From Gemmatimonadota bacterium (GTDB taxonomy: Bacteria; Gemmatimonadota; Gemmatimonadetes; Gemmatimonadales; GWC2-71-9): a stretch of DNA of 39,471 nucleotides. The notes beneath the pieces were generated by a model. That model had not been told where the DNA came from, searched no databases, and was given only the letters and a program-made list of their open reading frames with translations. Positions 1-8,088 of this stretch are shown here, piece after piece. The position numbers and the translations under genes are program-made. Location: contig QHTK01000076.1 of the NCBI GenBank assembly GCA_003220795.1, forward strand, positions 1-39,471, read 5' to 3'. The stretch's first letter is position 1. Each line of letters starts with the position of its first letter.

Positions 1-1063
1 TGCCGATCACGCCGCCCATGAGCGTGAGCGTCGCGGCCTCGACGAGGAACTGCCACAGGATTTCCCGGCGGGTCGCGCCCACCGCTTTGCGGAGCCCGAT
101 CTCGCGCGTGCGGTCGGTGACGGAGACCATCATGATGGCCATGACCCCGATGCCGCCCACCATCAGCGCGATGCTCGAGAGCACGAGCATGACGAGGAAG
201 AACGCGGCGGTGAGGCCGTCGAAGACGCTCAGCACCTGGTCCGACGTCAGCAGGTCGAAACTGTTGGGTTCGCCCACCCGGATCCCCCGCATGCGGCGCA
301 GCTGCAGCGTGACCGCGTCCATCGCCCGGGGCACGCCGACGCCGTCCACCGGCCGCACGAGAATGATCAACCCGTTCACCTCGTCGAACTTGAAGTTGCG
401 TCGCGCCGTCTCGAACGGCACGATGCCGGCGATCTCCGGCGCGCCCGGGAGCTCAAAGATGTTGGTGGGTCGCTGGTACGCGCCGATCACCCGGAAGGGG
501 CGGCCGCCGACCTTGATCAGCCGGTTCACGGGATCGAGCGGCCCGAACAGGCGGTCCACCGTGCGCTGCTCCACGATGATCACGGGCGCCCCGGTGCGGC
601 GCTCGGCCGGAGTGAACACCCGGCCGCGGGAGATGCCGCCGCCCAGGATCTCCATGAAGCGGTCGTCCGCGCCGAACAGGGCGAGGGTCTGGGTGCGGCT
701 GCCCCCGTACTCGAACCGATGGAACAGTTGCGTCCAGATCGCGGCGTAGTGGATCTCGGGGAGGCGGGCGATCGCCTCCGCCTCCTCCGGCTTGAGGACC
801 GGGCGTTGCCGGATCTCGCGGGGAAGGGCGTCGGGGTTGACGGGCGTTTGCGTGAAGAATCGCAGCACGCGGAACGTCGTCGGGCCGACGACCTCCAGGG
901 TCTGCACGATCTGCTGGCGAAACCCCGAGACGATCGAGGCCATGGCCATCACGGTCGCGATCCCGATCACGACACCCAGCACCGTGAGGCCCGAGCGGGC
1001 CTTGTTGGCGCGCAGCTGCTCGAGCGCGATCAGCCAGCCCTCGCCGACGGAGTGGAGCCTCAT
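1..1063 (-). CDS. FtsX/MacB-type ABC transporter permease, type 1, third module (3' end outside window)
   Basis: Inner-membrane permease of the MacB_PCD/FtsX family, which in known members couples cytoplasmic ATP hydrolysis to movement of a large periplasmic domain. About 354 residues are visible from an ATG at 1063; the C-terminal membrane segment and stop lie beyond the left edge. The first membrane segment is at about residues 24-46 (motif SGLTVLGVVIGIATVMAMAS), followed by a periplasmic domain and a second segment with GGIGVMAIMMVSVTDRTREI. The cytoplasmic loop EIGLRKAVGATRREILWQFL is the typical coupling region for the ATPase. The start overlaps the stop of the upstream permease by four bases or fewer (ATGA), implying translational coupling. 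It is the most diverged of the three type 1 copies: it lacks the SDGSDE-SPW periplasmic motif shared by the other two. Family call is firm; substrate unknown. Confidence 0.9.
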   Translation of the reverse strand, partial: MRLHSVGEGWLIALEQLRANKARSGLTVLGVVIGIATVMAMASIVSGFRQQIVQTLEVVGPTTFRVLRFFTQTPVNPDALPREIRQRPVLKPEEAEAIARLPEIHYAAIWTQLFHRFEYGGSRTQTLALFGADDRFMEILGGGISRGRVFTPAERRTGAPVIIVEQRTVDRLFGPLDPVNRLIKVGGRPFRVIGAYQRPTNIFELPGAPEIAGIVPFETARRNFKFDEVNGLIILVRPVDGVGVPRAMDAVTLQLRRMRGIRVGEPNSFDLLTSDQVLSVFDGLTAAFFLVMLVLSSIALMVGGIGVMAIMMVSVTDRTREIGLRKAVGATRREILWQFLVEAATLTLMGGVIG

Positions 1064-2304
1064 TCGGCCCGGAGTGCGGCGATGGGATCGAGCCGTGACG
1101 CGCGGGTCGCGGGATACACTCCGAACAGCACGCCGACCGTGAGCCCCAGACCCAGCGCGACCCCGACGGACCATCCGGTCACCCGCGCGGGCAGCGGCGT
1201 GACCGCGCCCACCACCCCGGCGAGCGTCATGCCAGCGGCGAGGCCGAGCACGCCCCCCACCAGCGAGAGGGTCACGGATTCGGCCAGGAACTGGCGGCGG
1301 ATGGCGCGCCGCGTCGCGCCCAGGGATTTGCGAATCCCGATCTCGCGCGTGCGCTCGGTGACGCTCATGAGCATGATGTTCATGATCACGATCCCTCCGA
1401 CGACGATGCCGATGGCCACCACCGCCGGCACGACCGTGAAGATGACGCGGGTGAGACTCTGCCAGAAGGAGATGAGCCCCTCCGCCGTATCCACCGAGAA
1501 ATCGTCGTCCTGGCCCGGCCGCAGCCGATGTGCGATCCGCATGGCTTCCTCGGCCCGGAGCATGGCCTCGGCCACCTGGTCTGCCGCCGGCATCTTGACG
1601 GAGATCACCGTCGTCTGGCGGCGCCCGTACAGTGCCTCGAACGTCGTGAGGGGGAGCATCACGAACCCGTCCCACGACTGCCCGAGCACCGTGCCCTTCT
1701 TCGCGATGACGCCCTTGATCGTGAACGTCCAACCCCGCACCCGCACTCGCTGGCCGACGGCCCGCGCGACCTCGTCGAACAGCTTCTCCGCCACGTCAAA
1801 CCCGAGAATCGCCACGAGGCGGCGCTGCTGCACGTCCACCTCCGTGAGCGGATCGCCCGCGGCGATCTGGTAGTCCTGCACGATCTGATAGGGGGCGGTG
1901 ACGCCGAACACGAACGCGTCGCCGATCGTCCTGTTGCGCCACACGACGTCCGCCGTGGGTGTCGGCCATCCCGACTGCAGGGCGATCGCTTGCGCGTCCG
2001 GCAGGGCGCGCTCCACATAGGGCACGTCTTGGGGGGCGATGATCGGGCGGCGCTGGATCCTGCTCCACGCCAGGTCGTCGATGAAACCCACCTGGATCGG
2101 ATCGCGCCGGATCTGGAACGCGTTCACGCCCACGATCGCTCCGGCGAGCCGTTCCCGCACGTACGCGTTCATCCCCTGAATCACGGCGACGACGGCGATC
2201 AGAAACGCCACGGATACGATGATGCCGAGCAGCGTAAAGAACGACCGCAGCTTGTGGCTCCACACGGTCTGCAGGGCTTGCAGGATGGCTTCGGTCAACT
2301 GCAT
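1060..2304 (-). CDS. FtsX/MacB-type ABC transporter permease, type 2, third module
   Basis: Permease of 414 residues starting at ATG 2304 (MQLTEAILQALQTVW). It has the usual layout: one N-terminal membrane segment (about 20-42), a periplasmic MacB_PCD-like domain to about 275, then three C-terminal segments. The motif GGIVIMNIMLMSVTERTREI precedes the coupling loop EIGIRKSLGATRRAIRRQFL, and the C-terminus has the family ending YPATRASRLDPIAALRAE. It is a clear relative of the two type 2 genes upstream but less similar to them than they are to each other, for example having YVRERLAGAIVGVN where they have YMT-KFAGT. It is separated from the preceding permease gene by a 95-base gap with an inverted repeat, and overlaps the next gene by four bases. 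A longer open frame upstream exists, but its extra N-terminus is an out-of-frame reading of the neighbouring permease gene. Confidence 0.92.
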   Translation of the reverse strand: MQLTEAILQALQTVWSHKLRSFFTLLGIIVSVAFLIAVVAVIQGMNAYVRERLAGAIVGVNAFQIRRDPIQVGFIDDLAWSRIQRRPIIAPQDVPYVERALPDAQAIALQSGWPTPTADVVWRNRTIGDAFVFGVTAPYQIVQDYQIAAGDPLTEVDVQQRRLVAILGFDVAEKLFDEVARAVGQRVRVRGWTFTIKGVIAKKGTVLGQSWDGFVMLPLTTFEALYGRRQTTVISVKMPAADQVAEAMLRAEEAMRIAHRLRPGQDDDFSVDTAEGLISFWQSLTRVIFTVVPAVVAIGIVVGGIVIMNIMLMSVTERTREIGIRKSLGATRRAIRRQFLAESVTLSLVGGVLGLAAGMTLAGVVGAVTPLPARVTGWSVGVALGLGLTVGVLFGVYPATRASRLDPIAALRAE

Positions 2305-2327
2305 GGCGGGGAAGCTAACGGCAAGAA

Positions 2328-2389
2328 GCCGGGGAAGGGGGAAGAGCGAAGGGGCCGTCACCACTCTTCCCCCTTCTCTCTTCCCCGGC
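2328..2389. repeat. Long imperfect inverted repeat in the gap between permease modules
   Basis: The 95 bases at 2305-2399 are the only sizeable gap inside the permease array. Bases 2328-2337 (GCCGGGGAAG) pair exactly with 2380-2389, and 2338-2346 (GGGGAAGAG) pair with 2364-2372, leaving a seven-base bulge and a 17-base loop. An alternative register pairs 2334-2346 with 2364-2376 over 13 bases. In the transcript of the operon this would form a strong hairpin before the third permease pair. There is no good run of U after it, so it could be a weak terminator, an mRNA processing or stability element, or a remnant of an interspersed repeat. Function not determined. Confidence 0.6.
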
Positions 2390-2399
2390 CGCTTACCGG

Positions 2400-3635
2400 T
2401 TATTCGTATCGCAGCGCTTCTACTGGATCCAGCCGCGCGGCCCGACTGGCGGGGTAGAGACCGAATCCCACGCCGGTCAGGGCCGAGGCGCCGAGTGCGA
2501 CGGCGATCGACCACAGGGGCACGTTGGCGGGAATCGGGGTGACACGAGAGATCGCGAACGCGACGCCGCCTCCCACCAGCATGCCCGCCGCGCCGCCCAC
2601 CAGCGTCAGCGTCGACGCCTCGACGAGGAACTGCCACAGGATGGCGCGCCGCGTGGCGCCGAGCGCCTTGCGAACCCCGATCTCCCTGGTGCGCTCGGTG
2701 ACCGAGATCATCATGATCGCGACGACTCCCACGCCTCCCACCATCAGCCCGATCGACGAGAGCACGAGCATCACGAGGAAGAACATCCCCGTCACGCGGT
2801 TCCAGGAATCGAGCAGCTTGTCCTGCGTCACGATCGAGAAGGTGTTCTCCTGACCCGGCTTCATGCCGCGGAGCGAGCGCAGCGTCGCGACCACTTCGTC
2901 CATCGCCTGCTGCTGGCTGTAGCCGGGCGCTGGGGCGACCGCCAGCCGCATCCACCCCTTGAAGTAGGGCACGTGCTTGGCGAACGCGCCGTGCGGAATC
3001 CCCACGAAGGGCGGCGTGCTGCCGCTGAAGAGGCTGGGAGGCGGGGTGTACACCCCGATCACGGTGAACGGTGCACCGGCGACGTGGATCGTGTGGCCGA
3101 TCGGGTCCCGCCCGCGGAACAGCTGGTCTTCCAGCTTGCGGTTGATGACCGCAACGGGGCTGTTGGCGAGGTCCTCGAGCCGCGTGAAGGTGCGGCCCGG
3201 ATACACGTCGCCGCCGTTCACTTCGACCCACTGCGCGGACAGCCCCGCCACGTTGACTGCCTCGAGCCGCTGATCGGCGAACTCCACGGTTGTGGAGCTC
3301 TCGTCTCGGCGGGTGACGTAGCGCACCGAGGGGAGCTGCCCGATGCGGTCGGCCTCGATCTCGCTGATCGGGGGATTGCGCCGCCACGGGCTCGATTCGT
3401 CGGAGCCGTCCGAGACATTGACCCCGGCCTGGAAGAAGCGCCAGACGAGAAACGTGCGCGGCGCGATCGACTCGAAAATGCCCGACACGCTCTTGTTGAT
3501 TCCACTGATCATCGCGGCGATCACCATCACGACCATCACGCCGATGGCGACGCCGAGAATGGTGAGCGCGGCCCGCCCTTTGTTGCCGCGCAGCGAATCC
3601 AGCGCGATGCCGACCCCTTCGAACAGGCCGGTCAT
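2400..3635 (-). CDS. FtsX/MacB-type ABC transporter permease, type 1, second module
   Basis: Permease of 411 residues from ATG 3635 (MTGLFEGVGIALDSLRGNKG). Membrane segment 1 lies at about residues 20-45 (ILGVAIGVMVVMVIAAMISG). The periplasmic domain carries SDGSDESSPWRRNPPIS, nearly identical to the same place in the type 1 gene of the first module (4877-6112). The second segment contains GGVGVVAIMMISVTERTREI and is followed by the coupling loop EIGVRKALGATRRAILWQFL. The ending is YPASRAARLDPVEALRYE. Its start overlaps the stop of the type 2 gene upstream by four bases (ATGA), as expected for two subunits made in equal amounts. It is most likely the partner of the 3632-4876 product in a heterodimer; this is inferred from arrangement. 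The substrate is not readable from the sequence. Confidence 0.93.
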   Translation of the reverse strand: MTGLFEGVGIALDSLRGNKGRAALTILGVAIGVMVVMVIAAMISGINKSVSGIFESIAPRTFLVWRFFQAGVNVSDGSDESSPWRRNPPISEIEADRIGQLPSVRYVTRRDESSTTVEFADQRLEAVNVAGLSAQWVEVNGGDVYPGRTFTRLEDLANSPVAVINRKLEDQLFRGRDPIGHTIHVAGAPFTVIGVYTPPPSLFSGSTPPFVGIPHGAFAKHVPYFKGWMRLAVAPAPGYSQQQAMDEVVATLRSLRGMKPGQENTFSIVTQDKLLDSWNRVTGMFFLVMLVLSSIGLMVGGVGVVAIMMISVTERTREIGVRKALGATRRAILWQFLVEASTLTLVGGAAGMLVGGGVAFAISRVTPIPANVPLWSIAVALGASALTGVGFGLYPASRAARLDPVEALRYE

Positions 3636-4876
3636 GTCTCGTGCCGCAGGGCGGCGATCGGGTCGAGGCGCGCCGCGCGGCTCGCTGGATACACGCCGGC
3701 GATGATGCCCACGCCGGCGCCGAGCACGACGCCGACCACGATCGACCAGGGCGCCACCGCGGTCGGGAGGGGCGTGGTCGCCGCCACGGCGCTGGCGAGC
3801 GCGAGTCCCAGGGCGACGCCGCTGGCGGCGCCGACGGTGGCGAGCGTGGTGGCCTCGACCAGGAACTGCCGCAGGATGTCGCGCCGTCGGGCGCCGAGCG
3901 ATTTCCGGATTCCGATTTCGCGCGTGCGCTCGGCGACCGCCATCAGCATGATGTTCATGATCACGATCCCGCCAACGACCAGCGAGATGGCGACGAGACC
4001 CGGGAGCGCGATGAACAACACGCGGCTGATCTTACCCCAGAAATCGAGCACCTCGTCCGCCGTTTCCAGCGCGAAGTCGTCCGGTTCGCGCGGCCGCAGG
4101 TGACGGCGGCTCCGCATCAGCGCTTCGGCCTGCGCTATTGCCTCCCGCATATCCTCCTGCGAATTGGCCTTCACCGCCAGCGCGTCCACCACGCGCGGCG
4201 GGTTGACGTAGCGCTTGAGTGGCGCGCTCGCCGGCACGACCGCGAACTTGTCGAGCGAGAGCCCGAACAGGTTGCCCTGCTTCTCCACGACTCCGATCAC
4301 GCGGTAGGGGAGCTGGAAAATCTTCACCTCGCGGCCGATGGCGTCCTGGCCCTCGAACAGCTTGTCCGCCAGCTCGTGTCCCAACACGAGGACCGGCACG
4401 CCGGCCTCCACCTCTTGAGCGGTGAAGGCGCGGCCCTGCTCGACGCGGAGGGAGCGGATGTCGAAATACAGCTCCGTTGCCGCCGTGACCTGCACGTCCT
4501 TCGCCTGCTTCCGGCCGGCGATGAGCGCCGCCCGGGTATTCGACTCCCACGCCGCGAGCACGGGGATCGTCACGCCGCGCGCCACGGCCTGCGCGTCGTC
4601 GTAGGTCACACGCGGGCGCCGGCGCCACACCCGCCACGTGGAGTCCGTGATGTTGCCGAGTTGCACGTCGGGGAACTGCCGGAGCCGGAACGTGTTCACG
4701 CCGAGGATCGTGCCGGCGAACTTGTCCGTCATGTAGCGGTTCATCCCCTGCACGACGGAGACGACCGCGATGAGGAACATCACGCCGATGAACACGCCGA
4801 CGATGGAAAAAGCGCTCTTCAGCTTCTGCGCCCGGATGGTCTGCAAGGCGAGGCGGATGGCCTCGAAGAAGGGCAT
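3632..4876 (-). CDS. FtsX/MacB-type ABC transporter permease, type 2, second module
   Basis: Permease of 414 residues beginning MPFFEAIRLALQTIRAQKLK at ATG 4876, directly abutting the TAG stop of the preceding permease with no bases between. Membrane segment 1 is at about 20-45 (VGVFIGVMFLIAVVSVVQGM), then a periplasmic domain with the ending RPREPDDFALET. Three C-terminal segments include GGIVIMNIMLMAVAERTREI and the coupling loop EIGIRKSLGARRRDILRQFL. It closely resembles the type 2 gene of the first module (6117-7355) along its whole length, including the shared MNRYMT-KFAGT-LGVNTF stretch, so the two arose by duplication. It has no nucleotide-binding domain, unlike classical fused MacB, so it must rely on a separate ATPase, most simply the one encoded at 7357-8088. 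Confidence 0.93.
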   Translation of the reverse strand: MPFFEAIRLALQTIRAQKLKSAFSIVGVFIGVMFLIAVVSVVQGMNRYMTDKFAGTILGVNTFRLRQFPDVQLGNITDSTWRVWRRRPRVTYDDAQAVARGVTIPVLAAWESNTRAALIAGRKQAKDVQVTAATELYFDIRSLRVEQGRAFTAQEVEAGVPVLVLGHELADKLFEGQDAIGREVKIFQLPYRVIGVVEKQGNLFGLSLDKFAVVPASAPLKRYVNPPRVVDALAVKANSQEDMREAIAQAEALMRSRRHLRPREPDDFALETADEVLDFWGKISRVLFIALPGLVAISLVVGGIVIMNIMLMAVAERTREIGIRKSLGARRRDILRQFLVEATTLATVGAASGVALGLALASAVAATTPLPTAVAPWSIVVGVVLGAGVGIIAGVYPASRAARLDPIAALRHET

Positions 4877-6112
4877 CTACTCGTAACGCAGGGCTTCCAC
4901 CGGATCCAGCCGCGCGGCTCTGCTCGCGGGGTACAGCCCGAACAGGACGCCCGTGAGCGCCGCGACGATCAGCGCCACCACGACCGACCCGAGCGGCACA
5001 TGCGCCGGAATGGGCGTGGCGAGGGCCAGCACCACGGCGGCGAGGCCGCCACCGATCATCCCCACCACGCCGCCGACCAGGGTGAGCGTCGCCGCCTCGA
5101 CCAGGAACTGCCACAGGATCTCGCGGCGCGTGGCCCCCAGCGCCTTACGCACGCCGATCTCGCGGGTGCGCTCGGTGACCGAGATCATCATGATCGCGAT
5201 CACCCCCACGCCGCCCACGATCAACCCGACCGCGGAGAGAATGAACAGCACGAACCGGATGATCAGGGTCATGCTGTTGAGCTTCTCGAGGAACTTCTCC
5301 TGGCTCACGACCGCGAAGTTGTTGTCCTGGCCCGGGCGTAGATGGCGCCGCAGCCGCAACGCCTCGGTGACGTCCTCCATGGCCTCGGCGGTCGTCGCGG
5401 CCGGCGCGGGGCCGACCAGCAGGTCCATCCAGCCCTTCCAGTAGCGCACGTACTTGATGAGCGCGCCGTGGGGGATGATCGCTTCGGGGGACGGCTGGCC
5501 ACCGAACAGCTGTGGCGGCGGATTGAACACGCCGATGACGGTGTACGGCACGCCCTGGATGTGGATGCGCTGGCCGACGGGGTCGATTCGGTCGAACAAC
5601 AGCTCGGCCAGCTTCTGGTTGACGACGGCAACCTGGGCGGCCGCCGCGTCCTCCACCTCGGTGAAGGAGCGGCCCGGCGAAACGTCGCCGCCGGCCACGT
5701 TGGGCCACGCCGCGCTCCGTCCGAAGATCCGCACGCTGTGCTGGGTCTTGGCGCCGAACGTGACGTCCGCCTGTCCGCCCTCGTCCAGGGCCACCCAGCT
5801 CACCCTCGGCAGGCGCGCGATGGTCTGGGCGTCGGCGAGCGAGATCGGCGGGTTGTGACGCCACGGGCTCATCTCGTCCGAGCCGTCGGAGATGTTGACG
5901 CCGCCCGAAAAGAAACGCCCGACCCAGAACGTCTTCGGTCCCGATTGCTCCAGCATGTCGGCGACGCCCTTATTGAAGCCGCTGACGATCGCCCCGATCA
6001 CCATGACGACCATCACGCCGATCGCGACACCGAGGATCGTGAGCGCGGCCCGCGCCTTGTGGGCCCGCAGCGACTCCAGCGCAATGCCGACGCCTTCGAG
6101 CAGCGGGGTCAC
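4877..6112 (-). CDS. FtsX/MacB-type ABC transporter permease, type 1, first module
   Basis: Permease of 411 residues. I place the start at GTG 6112 (reading MTPLLEGVGIALESLRAHKA): a GGAG at 6120-6123 on the minus strand sits seven bases upstream, and the resulting length equals that of its second-module relative. A longer frame continues upstream to 6313, but that part reads through the previous permease gene out of frame. Membrane segment 1 is at about 20-45. The periplasmic domain carries SDGSDEMSPWRHNPPIS, and GGVGVIAIMMISVTERTREI is followed by the coupling loop EIGVRKALGATRREILWQFL. The gene starts four bases after the stop of the type 2 gene and its own stop abuts the next start. It is probably the heterodimer partner of the 6117-7355 product. 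Confidence 0.92.
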   Translation of the reverse strand: MTPLLEGVGIALESLRAHKARAALTILGVAIGVMVVMVIGAIVSGFNKGVADMLEQSGPKTFWVGRFFSGGVNISDGSDEMSPWRHNPPISLADAQTIARLPRVSWVALDEGGQADVTFGAKTQHSVRIFGRSAAWPNVAGGDVSPGRSFTEVEDAAAAQVAVVNQKLAELLFDRIDPVGQRIHIQGVPYTVIGVFNPPPQLFGGQPSPEAIIPHGALIKYVRYWKGWMDLLVGPAPAATTAEAMEDVTEALRLRRHLRPGQDNNFAVVSQEKFLEKLNSMTLIIRFVLFILSAVGLIVGGVGVIAIMMISVTERTREIGVRKALGATRREILWQFLVEAATLTLVGGVVGMIGGGLAAVVLALATPIPAHVPLGSVVVALIVAALTGVLFGLYPASRAARLDPVEALRYE

Positions 6113-6116
6113 GGGG

Positions 6117-7355
6117 TCACTCCTGGCGCAGGGCGGTGATGGGGTCGAGGCGGGCGGCGCGGCTCGCGGGGTACACGCCGGCGACCACGCCCACGCCGCC
6201 GCCCACGACCACCCCGAGGACGATCGAGAACGGGGAGACGGAGGCCGGGAGCGGGCTGACCGCCTGCAGCAGCACCGATAACCCGACGCCGGTGACGATC
6301 CCGAGCGCCGCACCCACCGTCGCCAGTGCGGTCGCTTCGGCGAGGAACTGGCGCAGGATGTCGCGCCGGCGCGCCCCCAGCGACTTGCGGATCCCGATCT
6401 CCCGGGTCCGCTCGGCCACCGCCATCAGCATGATGTTCATGATCACGATGCCGCCCACCACGAGCGCGATGCCCACGAGGCCGGGCCCGACCGCGTAGAG
6501 AATGCGGCTCAACTTGTTCCAGAAGTCCAGCACGCCTTCCGACGTTTCCATCGCGAAGTTGTCGTCCTGCCGCGGGCGCAGGTGCCGCCGGCTGCGCATG
6601 ATGGCTTCGGTCTGGTTCATCGCTTCCCGCATCTCGGGCTCGGAGTTGGCCTTCACGATTAACGCGTCGACCACCCCCGGCGGGTTCACCTCGCGCTGGA
6701 TGGGTGAGAGCGCGGGAGCCACGACGAACTTGTCGAGCGAGATGCCGAGCAGGTTGCCCTGGCGCTCCACCACACCGATCACCCGGTACGGGATCCCGTG
6801 GATGCGCACGCTGTGACCGATCGGGTTCACGTCCGGGAACAGCTTGTGCGCCAGGTCGTATCCCAGCACCACGACCGTCGTGCCGGCCTTCGACTCCTGG
6901 GGGGTGAACGGGCGGCCGTCGCCGATCGTCAAGTTCATGATGTCGAAGTACCGCTCGGTTGCTCCCTCCAGCGTGATGTCCTTCGCGACCTTGCCGTTGT
7001 ACTCGACGCTGCCGCGGTCCTCGGAGTACCACGCCGTCACCACGGGGACGGTCAGGATCTTCGTCACCGCATTCGCGTCGGCGAACTTGATGCGGGGCCG
7101 CCGGCGCCACGACCGCCACACCGAGTCCTGGACGTCGAAGTTCACGTTGGGTGAGCGGCGTAAGTGAAAAGTGTTCACGCCCACCAGGGTGCCCGCGAAC
7201 TTCTCGGTCATGTAGCGATTCATGCCGTTCACGACCGACCAGGCGCCGATCAGGAACGTGACACCGATGAAGACGCCGATCGTCGAGAACACACTCTTCA
7301 GCTTTTGCGCCCGGATCATCTGGAGCGCGAGCCGCAGCGCCTCGAAGAAGGGCAC
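6117..7355 (-). CDS. FtsX/MacB-type ABC transporter permease, type 2, first module
   Basis: Permease of 412 residues from a GTG at 7355 (MPFFEALRLALQMIRAQKLK), one base after the TAG of the ATPase gene. Membrane segment 1 is at about 20-45, followed by the periplasmic domain (ending near RPRQDDNFAMET) and three C-terminal segments with GGIVIMNIMLMAVAERTREI and the coupling loop EIGIRKSLGARRRDILRQFL. The C-terminus is YPASRAARLDPITALRQE. The tight link to the ATPase gene makes this the permease most surely paired with that ATPase. It is the first of six consecutive permease genes, and its end contains the GGAG ribosome-binding site of the next one. Known relatives export macrolides, peptides or lipoproteins; nothing here picks between these. 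Confidence 0.93.
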   Translation of the reverse strand: MPFFEALRLALQMIRAQKLKSVFSTIGVFIGVTFLIGAWSVVNGMNRYMTEKFAGTLVGVNTFHLRRSPNVNFDVQDSVWRSWRRRPRIKFADANAVTKILTVPVVTAWYSEDRGSVEYNGKVAKDITLEGATERYFDIMNLTIGDGRPFTPQESKAGTTVVVLGYDLAHKLFPDVNPIGHSVRIHGIPYRVIGVVERQGNLLGISLDKFVVAPALSPIQREVNPPGVVDALIVKANSEPEMREAMNQTEAIMRSRRHLRPRQDDNFAMETSEGVLDFWNKLSRILYAVGPGLVGIALVVGGIVIMNIMLMAVAERTREIGIRKSLGARRRDILRQFLAEATALATVGAALGIVTGVGLSVLLQAVSPLPASVSPFSIVLGVVVGGGVGVVAGVYPASRAARLDPITALRQE

Positions 7356-7356
7356 C

Positions 7357-8088
7357 CTAGGCGGCCTGCAGCTGGTCCGTGGCGATCACGCCGTCGCGCA
7401 GCGTCACGACGCGGGCCGCGTGAGCCGCAATGTCGTGCTCGTGCGTGACCATGACGATCGTCTGGCCCCCGTGGTGCAAGTCGCGGAACACCTGCATCAG
7501 CTCCGCGCTGGTGGCCGAGTCGAGGTTCCCGGTGGGCTCGTCGGCGAGCAGGATCGAGGGCTCGTTCACGAGGGCGCGGGCGATCGCGACGCGCTGGCGC
7601 TGGCCGCCCGACAGCTCGTTGGGCCGGTGGTCCATTCGGTCGCCCAGCCCGACGCTGGTGAGCGCCCGGGCGGCGTGCTCGCGGCGCTCGCGGGCGGGCA
7701 GCCCGGCGTAGATCAGCGGCAGCTCCACGTTGTGCAGCGCCGTCGCGCGCGGTAGCAGGTTGAACGTTTGGAAGACGAATCCGATCTCCTTGTTCCGGAT
7801 ACGGGCCAGCTCGTCGTCCGACAAATCGCTCACCTTCTGCCCGTTCAGCCAGTATTCCCCCGCCGTGGGCGTGTCCAGACAGCCGATCAGGTTCATGAAC
7901 GTCGACTTGCCCGACCCCGATGGCCCCATGACGGCGACGTACTCGTTCTTGCGAATCTGCAGGCTGACGCCCCGCAACGCGCGCACCACTTCCCCCCCCA
8001 TGTCGTAGTCGCGCGCGAGCTTGTGGGTCAGGATCACGATATCGGGCAGCGGGGTGTCGCCCGTACGGAACGGCTGCAGGGCCGTCAT
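7357..8088 (-). CDS. Stand-alone MacB/LolD-type ABC transporter ATPase
   Basis: Cytoplasmic ATPase subunit of 243 residues. It has a complete nucleotide-binding domain: Walker [10 protein letters not shown], a Q-loop in [20 protein letters not shown], the signature [19 protein letters not shown], Walker [14 protein letters not shown] and the H-loop [12 protein letters not shown]. The TFNLLPR-TA-NVELPL stretch and TGNLDS Walker B are typical of the MacB/LolD/FtsE group, whose partners are FtsX-type permeases. It is the only ATPase gene among six permease genes, so it very probably energises all of them. Its ATG overlaps the stop of the adaptor gene by four bases, and its stop is one base from the first permease start. 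There is no fused permease domain, so this is the split form of a MacB system. Confidence 0.96.
   Translation of the reverse strand: MTALQPFRTGDTPLPDIVILTHKLARDYDMGGEVVRALRGVSLQIRKNEYVAVMGPSGSGKSTFMNLIGCLDTPTAGEYWLNGQKVSDLSDDELARIRNKEIGFVFQTFNLLPRATALHNVELPLIYAGLPARERREHAARALTSVGLGDRMDHRPNELSGGQRQRVAIARALVNEPSILLADEPTGNLDSATSAELMQVFRDLHHGGQTIVMVTHEHDIAAHAARVVTLRDGVIATDQLQAA

Noticed and set aside
1060..3387. A 775-codon open frame that looks like a fusion of extra sequence to the third-module type 2 permease
   Set aside because: Residues before MQLTEAILQ are an arginine-rich out-of-frame reading of the neighbouring permease gene; the real gene starts at 2304.
3641..5341. Plus-strand open frame of 566 codons opposite the permease genes
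   Set aside because: Composition is dominated by R, H, E and A with no domain or membrane segment, as expected for a shadow of GC-rich coding sequence; the minus strand encodes recognisable permeases.
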